Assembly (NCBI GenBank): GCA_037176705.1 | Contig: CM073898.1 | Span: 22,366,488 to 22,430,487, forward strand | Length of the DNA: 64,000 nucleotides | Origin: Molossus alvarezi | Lineage: Eukaryota > Chordata > Mammalia > Chiroptera > Molossidae | Reading direction: 5' to 3' | Shown: positions 45,110 through 57,244 of the stretch, piece after piece | Layout of the letters: each line of letters opens with the position of its first letter | Numbering within the stretch: the first letter of the stretch is position 1 | Program-made: the position numbers and the translations under genes | The notes under the pieces: model-generated | What the model was told of the DNA's origin: nothing | The model's database searches: none | Seen by the model: only the letters and a program-made list of their open reading frames with translations

Positions 45110-48100
45110 ATTTTAATTGATATAGGTTGTTTCTGGATTAAATTAATCATATTTTAGGAAATCCTTGTCACAGTACAAGGCAGATACACCTGCTAAAATG
45201 TACCTTCAATTTACAGGATGCACAGATGAGATTGCTTTTACTTTATTGAGTTGTATAGTTTCTACACTAGTTTCTGAGAGTTGAACTGCAAACCAAAATC
45301 TCTCTTTTATTACAGGGATGTGTATTATTACGACATGTTTTTGGATTTATCCCCAGATTCTTCCTTATATTTCCCCTAATATTTCAGTTCTACTTATTAA
45401 AAATAATAATAGTGGCTATCTTTAAGAAAATGGATATTTAACTATATCCATACATAAACATTCCAAAATTTGGTAATTACATCAAGTTAGATGCAGAAAA
45501 GATTGGGAGAACCAATGTAATAAAGTTTTGTCAACAATTATCCCTAATTATATATATTGTTTTTATTTTTGTATCGACTGCACTGGGGTGATATTAGTTG
45601 ACAAAGCCATACCGTTCTCAGGTGTACCACTCAGCGAAATGTCATCTGCATCCGGCATCATACACTCACCCGCCAAAGCCAAGTCTCTCAGTCCCTGCTC
45701 GTTCCCACTCTGCCCACTTCCACCTCCCCCCACACCCCTTTCTCTCTCGCTGTCACAGTAACGTTGGCTGTGTGTTTATATATATTTTTTGTTGCTGTTG
45801 CTGTTGCTTCATCCCTTCACCTTTTTCACCCAGCCTCCAACCCCCCTCCCAGTATCACACATTTTAGGTAGCTGCTCTCTCTTTACTGCAAAGGCTGTGA
45901 GTAATTTCTGAGCCAAAGGGATTCCTAGAAACCCCTTCAGAAGGTAAACATTCCTAACCCTCACTAGAAGAAAATGCTATATTTCAGTATTTAAAGGCTA
46001 TGTTTTGGCACAAATATTTTTATTTCTGAATGTTTTATTAAGGTAATTTAAAAAAATATTTACCCTGATACTTGCTCATAATTATAGTTCAACTATATCT
46101 AAGTACAAAACTTGAGTAGTCTTAATTTAGTCTGCAATGTGTTTCTAATTTTCCAAAAACCTTAACAGCAATAATCATATGATTGTTTTCTATATAGTAT
46201 ATTTCCTGTCCTAGTATCTTCAAAGTGCTTCTGAAATTACTAGCTTTCAAAAGTAGACATGAAAATATGTGTCTTCCTCATCTTATCATTTTGTTTTCAG
46301 AAGATTATTAGACTTTACTCATTAATATCTAAAAGGGGATCAAAGAAAAACCCAGATTATTTAGATAGTCACGTAGAGTTTTCTAGAATGGATATTATGA
46401 TAGTTTATTTTAAATAGTTGAATTGGTCTCTGCAATTTTTTTCTTTTCATATCATTGATTTGTATGTAGGACCATGATAATATTACCAGTGACTAAACAA
46501 ATCAGGTTGAGCTTAATATACCTGTATTTCAGAAAGGTCACTGAATTGTCATTGCACAGTAAAGTATGCAGGGAATATGACCTTGGGGGGTTCATTTTTC
46601 CTCTCTTTGTGTAGAGTTGAACAACTTGGTTCATATTGTAAAAGGGCAAATTTGCATATACTTAATATTTTGGTTTTGGGTTAAGATATTAGGCCTCCCC
46701 TTACCCTCTCTTCCCAAAAGAAAAAACAAGCCATCTTTCCTCTTCGACTGCTGGCTTAATAAAAGCAAAAATCGTAACTGCCATGAGTCATTGCAAGATC
46801 TCTTAACCCTGCATGCATTCCAAACACATCTTCAAGTCTGCCTGAAGCCTTGTTCCCTAACCAAAGCCTGCATACTAATGTAAAAAGTCTGACATTATTC
46901 AGGCCACATAAGAACTGCTTTCATCCGGAAATACCACCTTGCAAATATACCAAACACAGTAAGTTATATGTAAAAGTGAATATTAAGCATAATGCGACTG
47001 TCTCACCCAGGAACTAGGTAAGTTTTCTGGATCAAAACTTAATTGATTGTATGTAAGCAAGACATTTTACATATCAGAGTTAGTCATATATGTAGACACA
47101 AATAGGTAGATGTTACAGGAGGAATGCTGTGTTGTTGGCATCTATACCAAACTGGCATAAGCAATGTGCAAAAGTTTCTGAAATTTCTTCTTCTGGTTAT
47201 TAGTTTGGGTTATTATTGTCTCCAGAGAGTTCTTATTAAAATGGAATTGTTAACTTGCAAAAAAAGGTTTGATTTATTATTACAAATTAATAAGATTGGT
47301 TAGGTTTTATTTTGAGGAGAAGGCCTAAGGATGTTAATGATATAAAAGGAAATTATGTTTAGTGTTCGTGTACAAGACAATTTGTACACATGGTAGAGTG
47401 ATCCTTTGGAGCTATGATTCTTCAATATTTTTTCTTATCAGAATTCTTTAAAGATGGAATTAATAATAAGTGTAAAAAAGTAGTACTTATTGAGTGTCAG
47501 ATGATCTGGATGTTATTGATGAATAAATGCATAAATATATGTCTGATCTAAAACAGAAAAATAATGAACTATGAAGATTTGATTATATATTTGAATTAAG
47601 GGGGTTTGGAAGATTTCCTGCAAGTTGCTTTTTTCTTCCGTTAGATGAAGGAGTTTGCTACTTGCCCAAGGTCACATCCTGGCATGATGGCAGACTAGGG
47701 CTATAAATGCTTGGCCTTTCGACTCAGAGGACAATACTTTTTATTAATGAAATAAACTAAAATTTTAAAACCCAGAAAATTATTTACTTTGGTTGATTCA
47801 GGTTCTAAGGAAAGCAGAGTAAAGAAAATTCTAGTGTTCCTGTCTTGATTATTCCCTGTAGAGAAGCGGAGGAATGTTTTATAAGTATTTTAATTATATG
47901 CAACACCTTCCTAAAATAGAGCGTGAACTTTAGCAGGGGATTTATCATGACTTTTCCATTTATTTAACTATACTGAACTGTAGAAGAACATGGCAGCGTG
48001 AGCTCTTCTCACCTCTGCATCTCAAACCCACAACCAAGTCTTCACATTTAATTAGGTTTGTATTTATAAAGCTCTGCTGTCCTTTGAGCAAATCAAAGAA

Positions 48101-48550
48101 GACACAACTAATCCAAAATCACAAATGGCAGTCTCCAGAGAAGTGAGACTGCTGCAGGAGAACCAGGCTCTCTGCCCACATTTCCCAACCCACACGGGTA
48201 CATCAAAGGACACATTATATTGCTGATCTTATGAAATGTGTCTTAAATGCATGGAATGCCTTGCTTCTATTTCTTTTCTTTTCAACAATCAAGAGACAAA
48301 ATGACCAATTTTCAATTGTGCATTTGAAAAAAAAAATGTTCCCATTAATCCATATATAGACTTAGCTGAAAAATATATAAAATAGTACATTCCCTTCTTA
48401 TTTGAATATACTAAGTGTTTGGGAAAAGGTGACTTTTGAGGCCATTTTGACTAGCTGTATAATACCACTCCAACTGTGAGTCTAATTTTTATTCTGTCTC
48501 CATTGTTTGCATCTACCCGCTGCCCCTTTCTCCTCCATTTAGTCACTTTC
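45110..48550. other. Repeat-poor intergenic DNA; MIR scrap at about 47640-47745
   Basis: CT-rich patch at about 45655-45850. A reverse-strand MIR scrap (tgcccaaggtcacatcctgg ... gactcagaggacaata) lies at 47660-47740. The quieter stretch at about 47900-48180, with aatcaaagaagacacaactaatcc-like wording, is a candidate for conserved non-coding DNA but cannot be judged from one genome. No gene is supported. Confidence 0.35.
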
Positions 48551-48552
48551 TT

Positions 48553-48663
48553 TTATTCGCTCATTGTTTTAATCACTTCCTACTCACTCATTATTCGCTC
48601 ATTGTTTTAATCACTTCCTACTCACTCATTATTCGCTCATTGTTTTAATCACTTCCTACTCAC
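48553..48663. repeat. 38-bp minisatellite, about 2.9 identical copies
   Basis: Units beginning attcgctcattgtttt start at 48555, 48593 and 48631. The copies are identical over their overlapping length; the third is cut short at about 48663 where tcatt becomes ccagt. Identical copies imply a recent duplication. Confidence 0.95.
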
Positions 48664-48669
48664 CCAGTC

Positions 48670-49155
48670 AGTGAGGAAGGGATTTCCACTCTATGGATGT
48701 GGGGATGGCCATGGTCACACACACAACACTAGACATTGGACAGAGATAGCAATTTATTAGTCACATATACTCACTGTCCTTGGAAGAGGACACTGCACAC
48801 CATTCAGGGCCACATGGAGTTGCGCTCGGAAACAGTGAACAAGCAGGCAATGTGGGAGGCAGGCTTTGTAGTACCAAGGGGGTGAGGTGACCCTCGGTTC
48901 CCACAGGGGGATGCGATGATTTCCTTTGAATGATTCAAAGGGCTGGCAAGAAACTAAATCCTGCTACTCAGAGATGAGCAGTAACTACCTTGTCCCCATG
49001 ATGAAAGGGGTTGTTTGGCTAGGGGACCTTATCCACAGAGCAGAGTGTGGAGGGGAACTTGTCACTGGACCATTTAAAGCCCTCTTGTATTTACCAGATG
49101 TCAAGGCTGCACATAACATAAGGCTTTAAATTTAGGCTTTATACCACATTCATCT
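48670..49155. other. Intergenic DNA, nothing recognised
   Basis: Somewhat more GC-rich than its neighbours; the 67-codon frame at 48926 shows no homology. Confidence 0.35.
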
Positions 49156-49159
49156 TCCT

Positions 49160-49350
49160 ATTTAAGTAAGCAAATATTTACTGAATACTCATTGTGTCTA
49201 AAACAATAGGTTACACTATCTCTATAGTGGCTGTAATCTTGGGCCATGTTACCAATTTTTAGTAATGTTTGTCCTTAGCTGAGTGACACCAATAAGGCAA
49301 ATGGTATTTCCCCCATTTTATGGATGAGAAAATTATATTTCAAGATATCA
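49160..49350 (-). repeat. MIR-like fragment
   Basis: aatatttactgaatactcat, tgtgtctaaaacaataggtt and tcccccattttatggatgag fit reverse-strand MIR with its conserved core. The middle has drifted. Confidence 0.5.
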
Positions 49351-49359
49351 TGAGTTGCC

Positions 49360-51420
49360 TTAGATTTGGCTACTAATAATTCATTGGATTTGGTTTGAAA
49401 TTAATCTTCATTCATTAGATTACTATACTTCTTTCCTTCTTCCATTTGTGCTTTCAGTATATCTGTGGTGTTCAGTGGGCTTAATAAGCTGGTTAAACTC
49501 TGAGCTAAGAACTTCTCATGCGATCACCCAAACATGAAGTTCTGACCAAATGACCTTTCTGTGGATGCTGCTCCGCATGCTCTAATTTGCTGCCCCCCAC
49601 CCCCTCCAGGGCAAACAAAAGCCCTCTGTTATACTAACCAGTTAGACTGGAATGGATAGGTAGCATACCCTCTCCAAGCTGAACACGCCATCATGTATGC
49701 AAACCTTCTGCTGGCCAGGCCAGGCATTCTTGTAGAAGCAGAAACCCAAGTGGCAATAGACAAATGCATATTGTTTCAAGTTTTTAAATGGAAAGGTGGC
49801 CTATGCCACAACTGTAGGACAGCATGTAGGCGTAATTCTGGCTGGCTGTGCTCAGATGCCTGGGATCTTAACATGTAAGTTCTTCCAGCACCGAGGCTGC
49901 CTGTGTGTCCTGGGCAGTGATTCACTGTGATGGTAAAGATAACGCAACAAAATACTTATAAAACGCAGGACTTAAGTTCATCTGAAAGTTTCCGTTTCTT
50001 AACAGCAAATGATGACTCCTTCACTTATACAATCTGGAAAAATGGCTTCCTGTTTCCTTTACTGTACGAGACAGATACATGACAGATACATTACATTGTA
50101 AGACATTATGCACTGAAAGCATTAATTTTCAGGTTTACCCAACATTGGTGAACATGACTGTCTCTAGGGGAAAAGGCTCCTTTCTCTTATTTACTGTGTG
50201 TGTGTATGTACTTCCTTAGTAAGTAAAAATAAGTATCTGGATTTATTGCTATGACTTCCCCAAACAACATTTAATTATTATTATTATTTTTTTTACTTAT
50301 TTTGTACCAAAATCAAATGGAGAAGAGAGTCGAAAGTTTTCTCAAAATCATTGATGGGAAAGAGTAAATAGAAATATTTGCAGCAGATTATTATTTTATG
50401 TTGGTTTGTGGAGAGTTTTTTCCTTTTGAATGTGATGAAGAGAAGCACGTTCCCAAACAATGGGCTTTCCAGTTTTCAATATGAATAAAATTACAGGAAT
50501 TAACAGAGACTTTTAATCCTGAGCATTGTAACGAGTCCCAGAAGGAAAACAAAAGTCCAAAGATATCATATATAATTCTAAATCATGTAAAAATAACTGA
50601 GTTCAGTTTCTCTTAGAATTGTTAACCACTTTGTTTAAAATAACTTTTGGAAATGAGCTATCCTCTTGTACATGTAATTTTCATGTAACATGAATAAATA
50701 TTAGTAAATAATATGTATCCCAATAGTTCTCCATCCATAAGAAACCCATATGTTAATGTTTCAAATTAACACAACTTTCAACTTCCAATTTTAAGTCTCA
50801 CACTTAATGATGTTGTGAGCTATAGGCAATTTCAGAAGAGGAAAGAATTAGAACTCATTTTGGGTGGCATTTAATCACTTGACACTACTACTTAAATTCA
50901 ATTACCCAGCAAATAATATTTTTGAAAGTATATTAGGTTTTCTGGAGAAAAAGCAAAGCTTCATCACACAAAAAATTTATTTCACAGTAGGAATTCGGGG
51001 AAATACTTCCCTCAAGAGTGACGCCATGTGCTAGAATCAGTCACAGAAGAGGAAGGAGCTAGGACTCCATTTGAGCTGTTTCATCACCTGATACTGCTAA
51101 GTCATCTCATTTATCCCTGGAAAAAAAAAAATAGTTTTCCCTTTTAACGAGTGAAAGTTTTAATAGATATGTGTAATCAAGGGAATGTCGACGTGGGTTG
51201 GTTCAACTACGTGGATTCAGTCAGGACCCTGAGGCTGGGATCCGTTCAGCTTCTTACCTGTCATTTTCTTGACTCTGCTGCCTTTGTCTTGGAGATGAGG
51301 AAGGCTGGATTCTTGTGATCTATTAAAAATATGTGATTATTTTGAATTCGATTTTCTGATCATCACCTCCCCACCTCCAAAAAAGAGAGAATTTGTTCCT
51401 TTGTTTTTCTTTCTGTCTTC
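49360..51420. other. Intergenic DNA with a diverged repeated segment (about 50830-50910 and 51045-51120)
   Basis: Two segments about 230 bp apart share the order cagaagaggaa, aactcatttt/gactccattt, catttaatcacttgacactact/gtttcatcacctgatactgct. They may be two copies of one old repeat or a local duplication. No gene is recognised. Confidence 0.4.
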
Positions 51421-51421
51421 C

Positions 51422-51510
51422 TTTATAAGTTGAGTTTATTGGATGGCATTGGTTAATAAAATTATATAGGTTTCAATTCTATAATATGTCATCTGTATAA
51501 TGTAGGGAGG
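51422..51510 (-). repeat. Short L1 3'-end fragment
   Basis: gagtttattggatggcattg, gttaataaaattatatagg and ctataatatgtcatctgta match the same reversed L1 3' end seen at 28288 and 38745. Confidence 0.6.
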
Positions 51511-51514
51511 ATAA

Positions 51515-52560
51515 ATAGTGATGTTTATTTGTTTTTGATGGCAGATGTGTGTGTGTGTTCAGAAGTAGTATTGGAAAGGGGATTCTCAGCACATATGCCA
51601 TCATTCAAAGGAACTAACATGCTTACATTTCTCCACCCTAGTTTTCACACTTTATACATGTGCACACATATGTACACACTCCATACATACACTCATACAC
51701 CAAACATGAACATCCTATGAAGGTCACATAACTATTAAAATGTTTACTAGTTAAAAGGGAAAACTTTTTTTTTTTTTTAGGAATAATTGAGTTTACTTAG
51801 TAGTATCAGGTGATAAAAGATCCCAAATTGAGTCTTAGATCTTTCCTCTTTCAAGACTGGTTCTAGCACATGGCATCACTCTCTTAAAGCAAACTATTTC
51901 CCCAAATTCCTATTGTGAAATAAATGTCTATGTGATAAAGCTTTCTTTTCTTTCTCCAGAAAACCCAATATACTGTCTCTCATAGCAAATAATCACTGTA
52001 ATTGGTCTTATTTCTCATAATTTTCTGCTAGGACACTTGCAAACATATCTGCTACCCAATATCAGTTACTGAATTTAATCTCATGGCCTACATGCTAACT
52101 TTCCACACTTGGTTTGATCTTTTATCCTAATCATATTTTTCATGATAATATTTACAAGCCACCATCATTTTTTTTTTTTTTGGAATATTGCATTAAAATA
52201 AACAATCGATAGTATGTCTCTTACTTCTCTATCCTAAAGACATTGGATCTCGAGACACATTTAGGCTTTAATGTGCATCAGTAGGAAGAGCTGCTTGGTC
52301 TATGACATTAGTTCTCTTCTTGACCAGGTGACTTGAGTCTGGATAATGTTGGTAATATAGAGTCACTTTTGCTGTGAGATACAGAGACTTTCAATTTTTC
52401 CTTCAGTAGAATGATCCTATCATCCTCTCAGATATATAGACAGCACATATGTGTTAAAAGCAAATGAATAGTATATATATATATATCTTTACTAGAAACC
52501 TTCAAAAACTTCCCTGAGTCTTCATTCAAGCCATGGGATATAGGGTTTATTATGCTGGCA
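51515..52560. other. AT-rich intergenic DNA, nothing recognised
   Basis: Includes a poly-T run at about 51767-51778 and a short (TA)n at about 52472-52486. No gene. Confidence 0.35.
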
Positions 52561-52579
52561 ATAAAAATAACAGCTACAT

Positions 52580-52679
52580 GCCCTGGCCAATTTGGCTCAG
52601 CAGTTGGAGCATCAGCCTGTGGACCAGAGAGTCCCGGGTTCAGTTCCCGCTGGGGGCATGTACCAAAAAAAAAATTTAA
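52580..52679 (+). repeat. Short tRNA-only VES-type SINE with perfect TSD
   Basis: gccctggccaatttggctcag head, gttggagcatcagcctgtgg, ggaccagagagtcccgggttc and gggggcatgtacc, followed at once by an A-rich tail. A perfect 16-bp TSD, aaaaataacagctaca, lies at 52563-52578 and 52680-52695. It ends at the same position as the copy at 1082 and shares its gaccagagagtc wording. Confidence 0.92.
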
Positions 52680-52695
52680 AAAAATAACAGCTACA

Positions 52696-52890
52696 ATTTA
52701 CTGAACATTTATTATGCATCAGACAATGCTAAACTTTTTAATCAATTATGTTATTTAATTCTCACACTATATATTGTATACTGGGTGTTCTATCTTTATT
52801 TTAAAGATGAGAAAACTAAGGGCCATGTGTTACATTTAGGTACATGTTCATACAGGCACTGAATTATAGAGCCCGGATTTGAATCTGCAT
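52696..52890 (-). repeat. MIR element
   Basis: atttactgaacatttattatgc, atcagacaatgctaaac, ttatttaattctcacac, tttaaagatgagaaaac and gagcccggatttgaatctg follow reverse-strand MIR through its full core. The short SINE at 52580 inserted at its edge. Confidence 0.75.
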
Positions 52891-52894
52891 TTGT

Positions 52895-53685
52895 TAAGAA
52901 GAATTTGTTTATGGGTATTACAAAAGTCCCAAGTAATAAAGTTTTAAACAAGATATAGGTTTACTTCTCATTTATTATAAAAGTCTAGTATTATGGAGTC
53001 CAGAGCTCAGAGAGAGAATGTGTTCAAATCATCCTCAAAGATCCAGATCCTTTTAGTCCTCACCTTTCTGTCACCCCTAGGTGAGGTCACTGTCCTCACG
53101 GTCCAGGTGGCATGATGTTTCAGAGAACAGGACTGAAAAGAGGAGAATGGACCAAGAAAGGACAAAGGGAATACTCCAGATATCTCTTACGGAAAGTTCC
53201 AGGAAGCTGCCTAATGACATTTATGCCTATAATCCAGTGACTACCATTGACGAGATGGCCGTATTACTGACTGAGCAGATACCATGAGGCAGAATTGTAC
53301 CTCATATAACATTCTAAGAAACAACTTTCGTCAAAATGATATTCTCTAGGGATGCTACTTGGCTAGATTTTCTACTCTGGACAGCAGAATCTTTGTTAGA
53401 GCAGATTATATTTTTCTATAATAATATTAGGAGTTTTTCCTTAATCAAGCTTTTATAAAGACAGCAGAAGAGCTATTTGAGAGAGGATGATTATTGTCCA
53501 GTGATGCTCAGTGTTTGGCAAATGAAAGGCTGAATGCACTCATGAAATGAAAACCATGTAAACTGCTTTACAATCAAATATAGATACTATATAAAACACT
53601 CTAAAAAATATGACCAAACACATTCTGATATAAGCTGCTAGTTTCTCTACACTAAGACAGTGAAAGTCTCTTCATATATACATTT
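52895..53685. other. Intergenic DNA, old-repeat-like patch at about 52915-53290
   Basis: ggtgaggtcactgtcctcac and ggtccaggtggcatgatg at 53080-53120 resemble a common ancient mammalian repeat (variants of 'ggtcacaagatggc'), but I cannot assign it. The 68-codon frame there is not supported as a gene. Confidence 0.35.
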
Positions 53686-53689
53686 ATCT

Positions 53690-53955
53690 ATTCACTTTCA
53701 TCAGATTTTTTGTACCTATTATGCATTTGACCCTTTTCCAGTTACTAGATACAAAGAACCCCCCCCAAAAAAAAAAATGAAAGAAAAGACAAAACAATCA
53801 TGACTCTGTATGGCTTACATTCTGGGAGGGGAGAAAATAAATACAAGCAAGAAGGAATGCATATAGTATGTTACATCATTACAAGTGCTATGCAGAAAAA
53901 TAATTAAGGATGAGGGATCATGGTAGCTAAGAAAATATTCTTGAATGGGTTCTGA
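53690..53955 (-). repeat. L2 LINE fragment, minus strand
   Basis: tggcttacattctgggaggg, agaaaataaatacaagcaag, catcattacaagtgctatgc and agaaaaataattaaggatg follow the reversed L2 3' end. The part around 53755-53780 holds a C-run/A-run junction. Confidence 0.6.
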
Positions 53956-53959
53956 ATAG

Positions 53960-54840
53960 AAAATCAATTCCTTGTCAAAAAAATAAAATAAAATAAAGAA
54001 GCTACACTTCCTGTGAAAATTATAAAATTTTTCCCTGGATTCAGCACTTTGACCATCTAAACAGGAGGAATGATGGGAGGGTGGGCAGGGGAGCTGGGAG
54101 AAATCAAGCCTTCCTGTGTAACCCATGTATGTACAATTTCACATAAGCTTTTGGATTTTTAAGTGCAGGTATAATGCCATTGTTCCCAAACACTGTCTTG
54201 ACCACTTGTCTTTACTGACTTGAAAAAGCATTTGACTAGTGCTTGTGAGGTTGTTTCAACTAAGAAGTGCAATTGGAAGTACAGGGTATCTGAGGTCCTA
54301 AAAGTCATTACTTCCCTAGTTTTCCTACCGACATTCCCACAGAGAACTTAGACTGTCTTACAGATCAAATAAATCAAGAAGAATGATATATGGAGAAAGA
54401 GCTCCCAACAGTGATTGTTTGGGGGCTAATGTCATCTACTCTTTAACTTGTGTACTATTAGCTTAATGAAATTTCATTTGTGGGAGGTTGTTAACGGTAA
54501 TGTATAGGTGTAGACAGCAAAATGCTTTTACCTCACAGTGTTTTAGAATTTCATCAGGCTACAATTTGCTAATGCTTTCATAGCATTTAATTGCCTTAGA
54601 CCCACTGGAGGATGGGGTTCAGGAACTGGAGATCATGGAGCTGATAATTTAATTCTGCCCTAACTTCCTCGTCTGCTACAAGGGCCAATCAGAATGTGTC
54701 TCTCCTGAGCCCCAAATTTCTAATTGTTGAAGCCCCACGCTCAAACATCAGTTCTAAGAGGAATTCTTTCTCCCCTTCTTCTCACTCGCATTTAGCCAGA
54801 TGTAAATTCATCTAATTGGATACTTTTTTCCCTCTTTGTT
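53960..54840. other. Intergenic DNA, nothing recognised
   Basis: No named repeat or gene is supported. Confidence 0.35.
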
Positions 54841-54846
54841 TTACTG

Positions 54847-55301
54847 CAGCATTTTTCAACCTTCTTCATCTCATGGCACAGATAAACTAATTACTAAAAT
54901 TCTGAGGCACACCAAAAAATATATTTTTGCAGGTATGACAAAAAAGTTATAATTTTTATTGGTTTATAAAAGAAGAATAGTAACTACCAATTCTTTTTGT
55001 TCCAAAGTGACTTTTTAAAAAACTGGGTGCCTATAATTGTATGTAAGGATTTCTAATACAAAGAATTAACCAACCAGACACAACCCTATTATATGTTGCG
55101 GCCAATAAAATGCAATTTTATTATATGACTTATATGTTTTTGGTTCGAGACAGGGCATTCACACCAGATGGCTGTTGTTGTGTTGGCTGTTGTCATTTTT
55201 TTATTTGACAATCTAAGGGAAAAGAGGCCAATGCCCCTGACTAAATAGTCCAGTATTGCGTGTTTTAAAAATTCTTGAGGCACGTCGCTTGAAAATCGCT
55301 G
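54847..55301. mobile_element. Non-autonomous hAT-type transposon, 455 bp
   Basis: The left end starts cagcatttttcaaccttctt. The right end, reversed, reads cagcgattttcaagcgac, a hAT-style terminal inverted repeat. Subterminal ggcacaccaaaaaatat on the left and ttcttgaggcacgtcgc on the right are also related in inverted order. Eight bases on each side (ttttactg and gtctactg, 6 of 8 identical) fit the 8-bp TSD of hAT transposases. There is no coding capacity; the 76-codon and 69-codon minus frames are chance. Confidence 0.85.
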
Positions 55302-55309
55302 GTCTACTG

Positions 55310-55895
55310 CATACCTCAAGCCTCTGACACTTTCTCATAGCAAGAAAGAGAAAGACAGACAAAGAACAAACCGCCCTCTGCTCTGGGAACACCTTCAACT
55401 TGGCAGCATCTGTCTTGCTCATTCTGAAAGTCTGATCTCTGAGCTCATCTACTCTGAATGATGTGATTTTCCTTGAGGTACAACCTTTCCCTCATCTTAC
55501 TATCCCTCATCCCTACCTGCTCCTTTCAAATGGAGCACGTGCTAGCAGCATTCATTATGTTCATCTCGGCCTCTGTTCCACATCAATGCCCTCTCCAGGT
55601 CAGCTTTGTTTTAGTGTCATCCACAAGCCATCATCTGATAATCACTCAGCTTGTAACAGTAGTCTGACCCTCTCACAGGAGCACCAACCATAGGACTTTA
55701 TATGATGGATTCTGGCTGTGCAAGTTTATGTTGTCAACTCAGAATTCATGCAGAATAGCTCACCTTTCCTCTGAGGGAAGTCCATGGTTCCAGCCAGCTA
55801 GATGCACGATGTTGACATTACCTTCTGTTCATGATGATCTAGTTAGTATCTGTCACCATGTGACATTGCTGATTTTTCACCCACACCTTTTTCTC
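55310..55895. other. Intergenic DNA, nothing recognised
   Basis: Several short frames overlap in different phases; none is supported. Confidence 0.35.
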
Positions 55896-55899
55896 AGTT

Positions 55900-56210
55900 C
55901 TACCCTCAGCACACCCATCTCGGGTTGTGCTTTGGCCTCTACCCATGCAGCTTCCTTCAGCTCTGCTCTTAGAACCTCACTTCTCATCTCAGAACCTTTC
56001 AGCAGCTGTCAATTTTCCACCATTCAAAATCCCTGCTCTACTTTCAAGGTCTTCTTCAACCTATTTATTTTAATTCTCCTTTACTCTTAAATGCTCTATT
56101 CTCTGCCTCCCCAACTTGAGCGAACTTTCAAATCTCAAGGCAGCATTCACTCATCCATGGGGGGTAAACAACTATTCCTCAAACCGTTGTCTCTATCCCC
56201 TCTGAACTAT
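55900..56210 (+). repeat. Possible L2 LINE fragment
   Basis: cacttctcatctcagaacct, tactttcaaggtcttcttca and a pyrimidine-rich texture resemble plus-strand L2 near its 3' end. This is weaker than 27350-27720. Confidence 0.35.
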
Positions 56211-56214
56211 CACC

Positions 56215-57055
56215 TACCATTGGTAAAAATACTGTAGTGTTTAAATACTAGCACCCAAATATACTCAATATTTGTTTAGCTAATGAGGGAATAATGTAAA
56301 AATGCATAATCCTTCTGGCTTAATGTGTGTTAGTCTTGAGAATCCTTCTACATTCTACTTTTGCTAAATATGGGCTGTGCTACTTTTTAGTTAGCTATGT
56401 AGCCAGCTAACTAGATAAACGTACATTTCAAAAAAAAATTGCAGATTGCATATAAAACAGCCCATTACAAAAGCTTTTTGGGTAATTTTGTTGGTTGATG
56501 TACGTAGTACACATGATTTTTCCTTAGGGAATCTGATGGAAATAAATAAGTCTATATTTTTATCATAAATAACTTTAATATTTCAAAACATGTTATCTTT
56601 GTTTAGCTGTTTTATCTTTGAGGCTACTGGCTGGGAGTGGGCAGAAAGGAGGCTTCTGTCCCCTGAGGTCTAAATGTTGATCTGATTGGTAATTACATGT
56701 ATGGAAAAATAAGATTTACTTACAATTTGCATATTTTTCAGTATGAGATATACCTCAATAAGTAAGTTTTAAAATATTTAAACCATATGAGCGAATCACC
56801 TTAAGACCCATAAGGGGAAAAACATAAATTTGTGGCAGAGAATGTAATACTGTAGAAATAACGACACTATAAACTATTTCATTGTTTAAGTTAGAATTTC
56901 CATTTTTGCAGCTTTTGAAGCACCCTATAATCACTAAAGATCTAAAATAAAAACTTAAAAGACTAAATGTAATTGTATATATAGCTTCTAGCAATAAATA
57001 TTCAATAAAGTAATGTTATAAAATATAGAATGCACATCTGATAAAAAGTAATGGG
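56215..57055. other. AT-rich intergenic DNA, nothing recognised
   Basis: No named repeat or gene. Confidence 0.35.
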
Positions 57056-57059
57056 AAGG

Positions 57060-57240
57060 TAATGATACTATGTTACATTTATATAATGCCCTAAGGCATA
57101 GGAAACACTTGGATATTTCTAATTTGGTGCCTATAACCATTCTATGAGCTAGTCAAATCAAATAGTTTTGTCCTTATTTCAAAGAGAATACTGAAGTCTA
57201 GAAAGGATATATCATGAGCACAAAGCCCTATAATATGTTA
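57060..57240 (-). repeat. MIR-like fragment
   Basis: catttatataatgccctaag, ttatttcaaagagaatactg and agcacaaagccctataatatg fit the reversed MIR pattern weakly. Confidence 0.4.
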
Positions 57241-57244
57241 ATGA

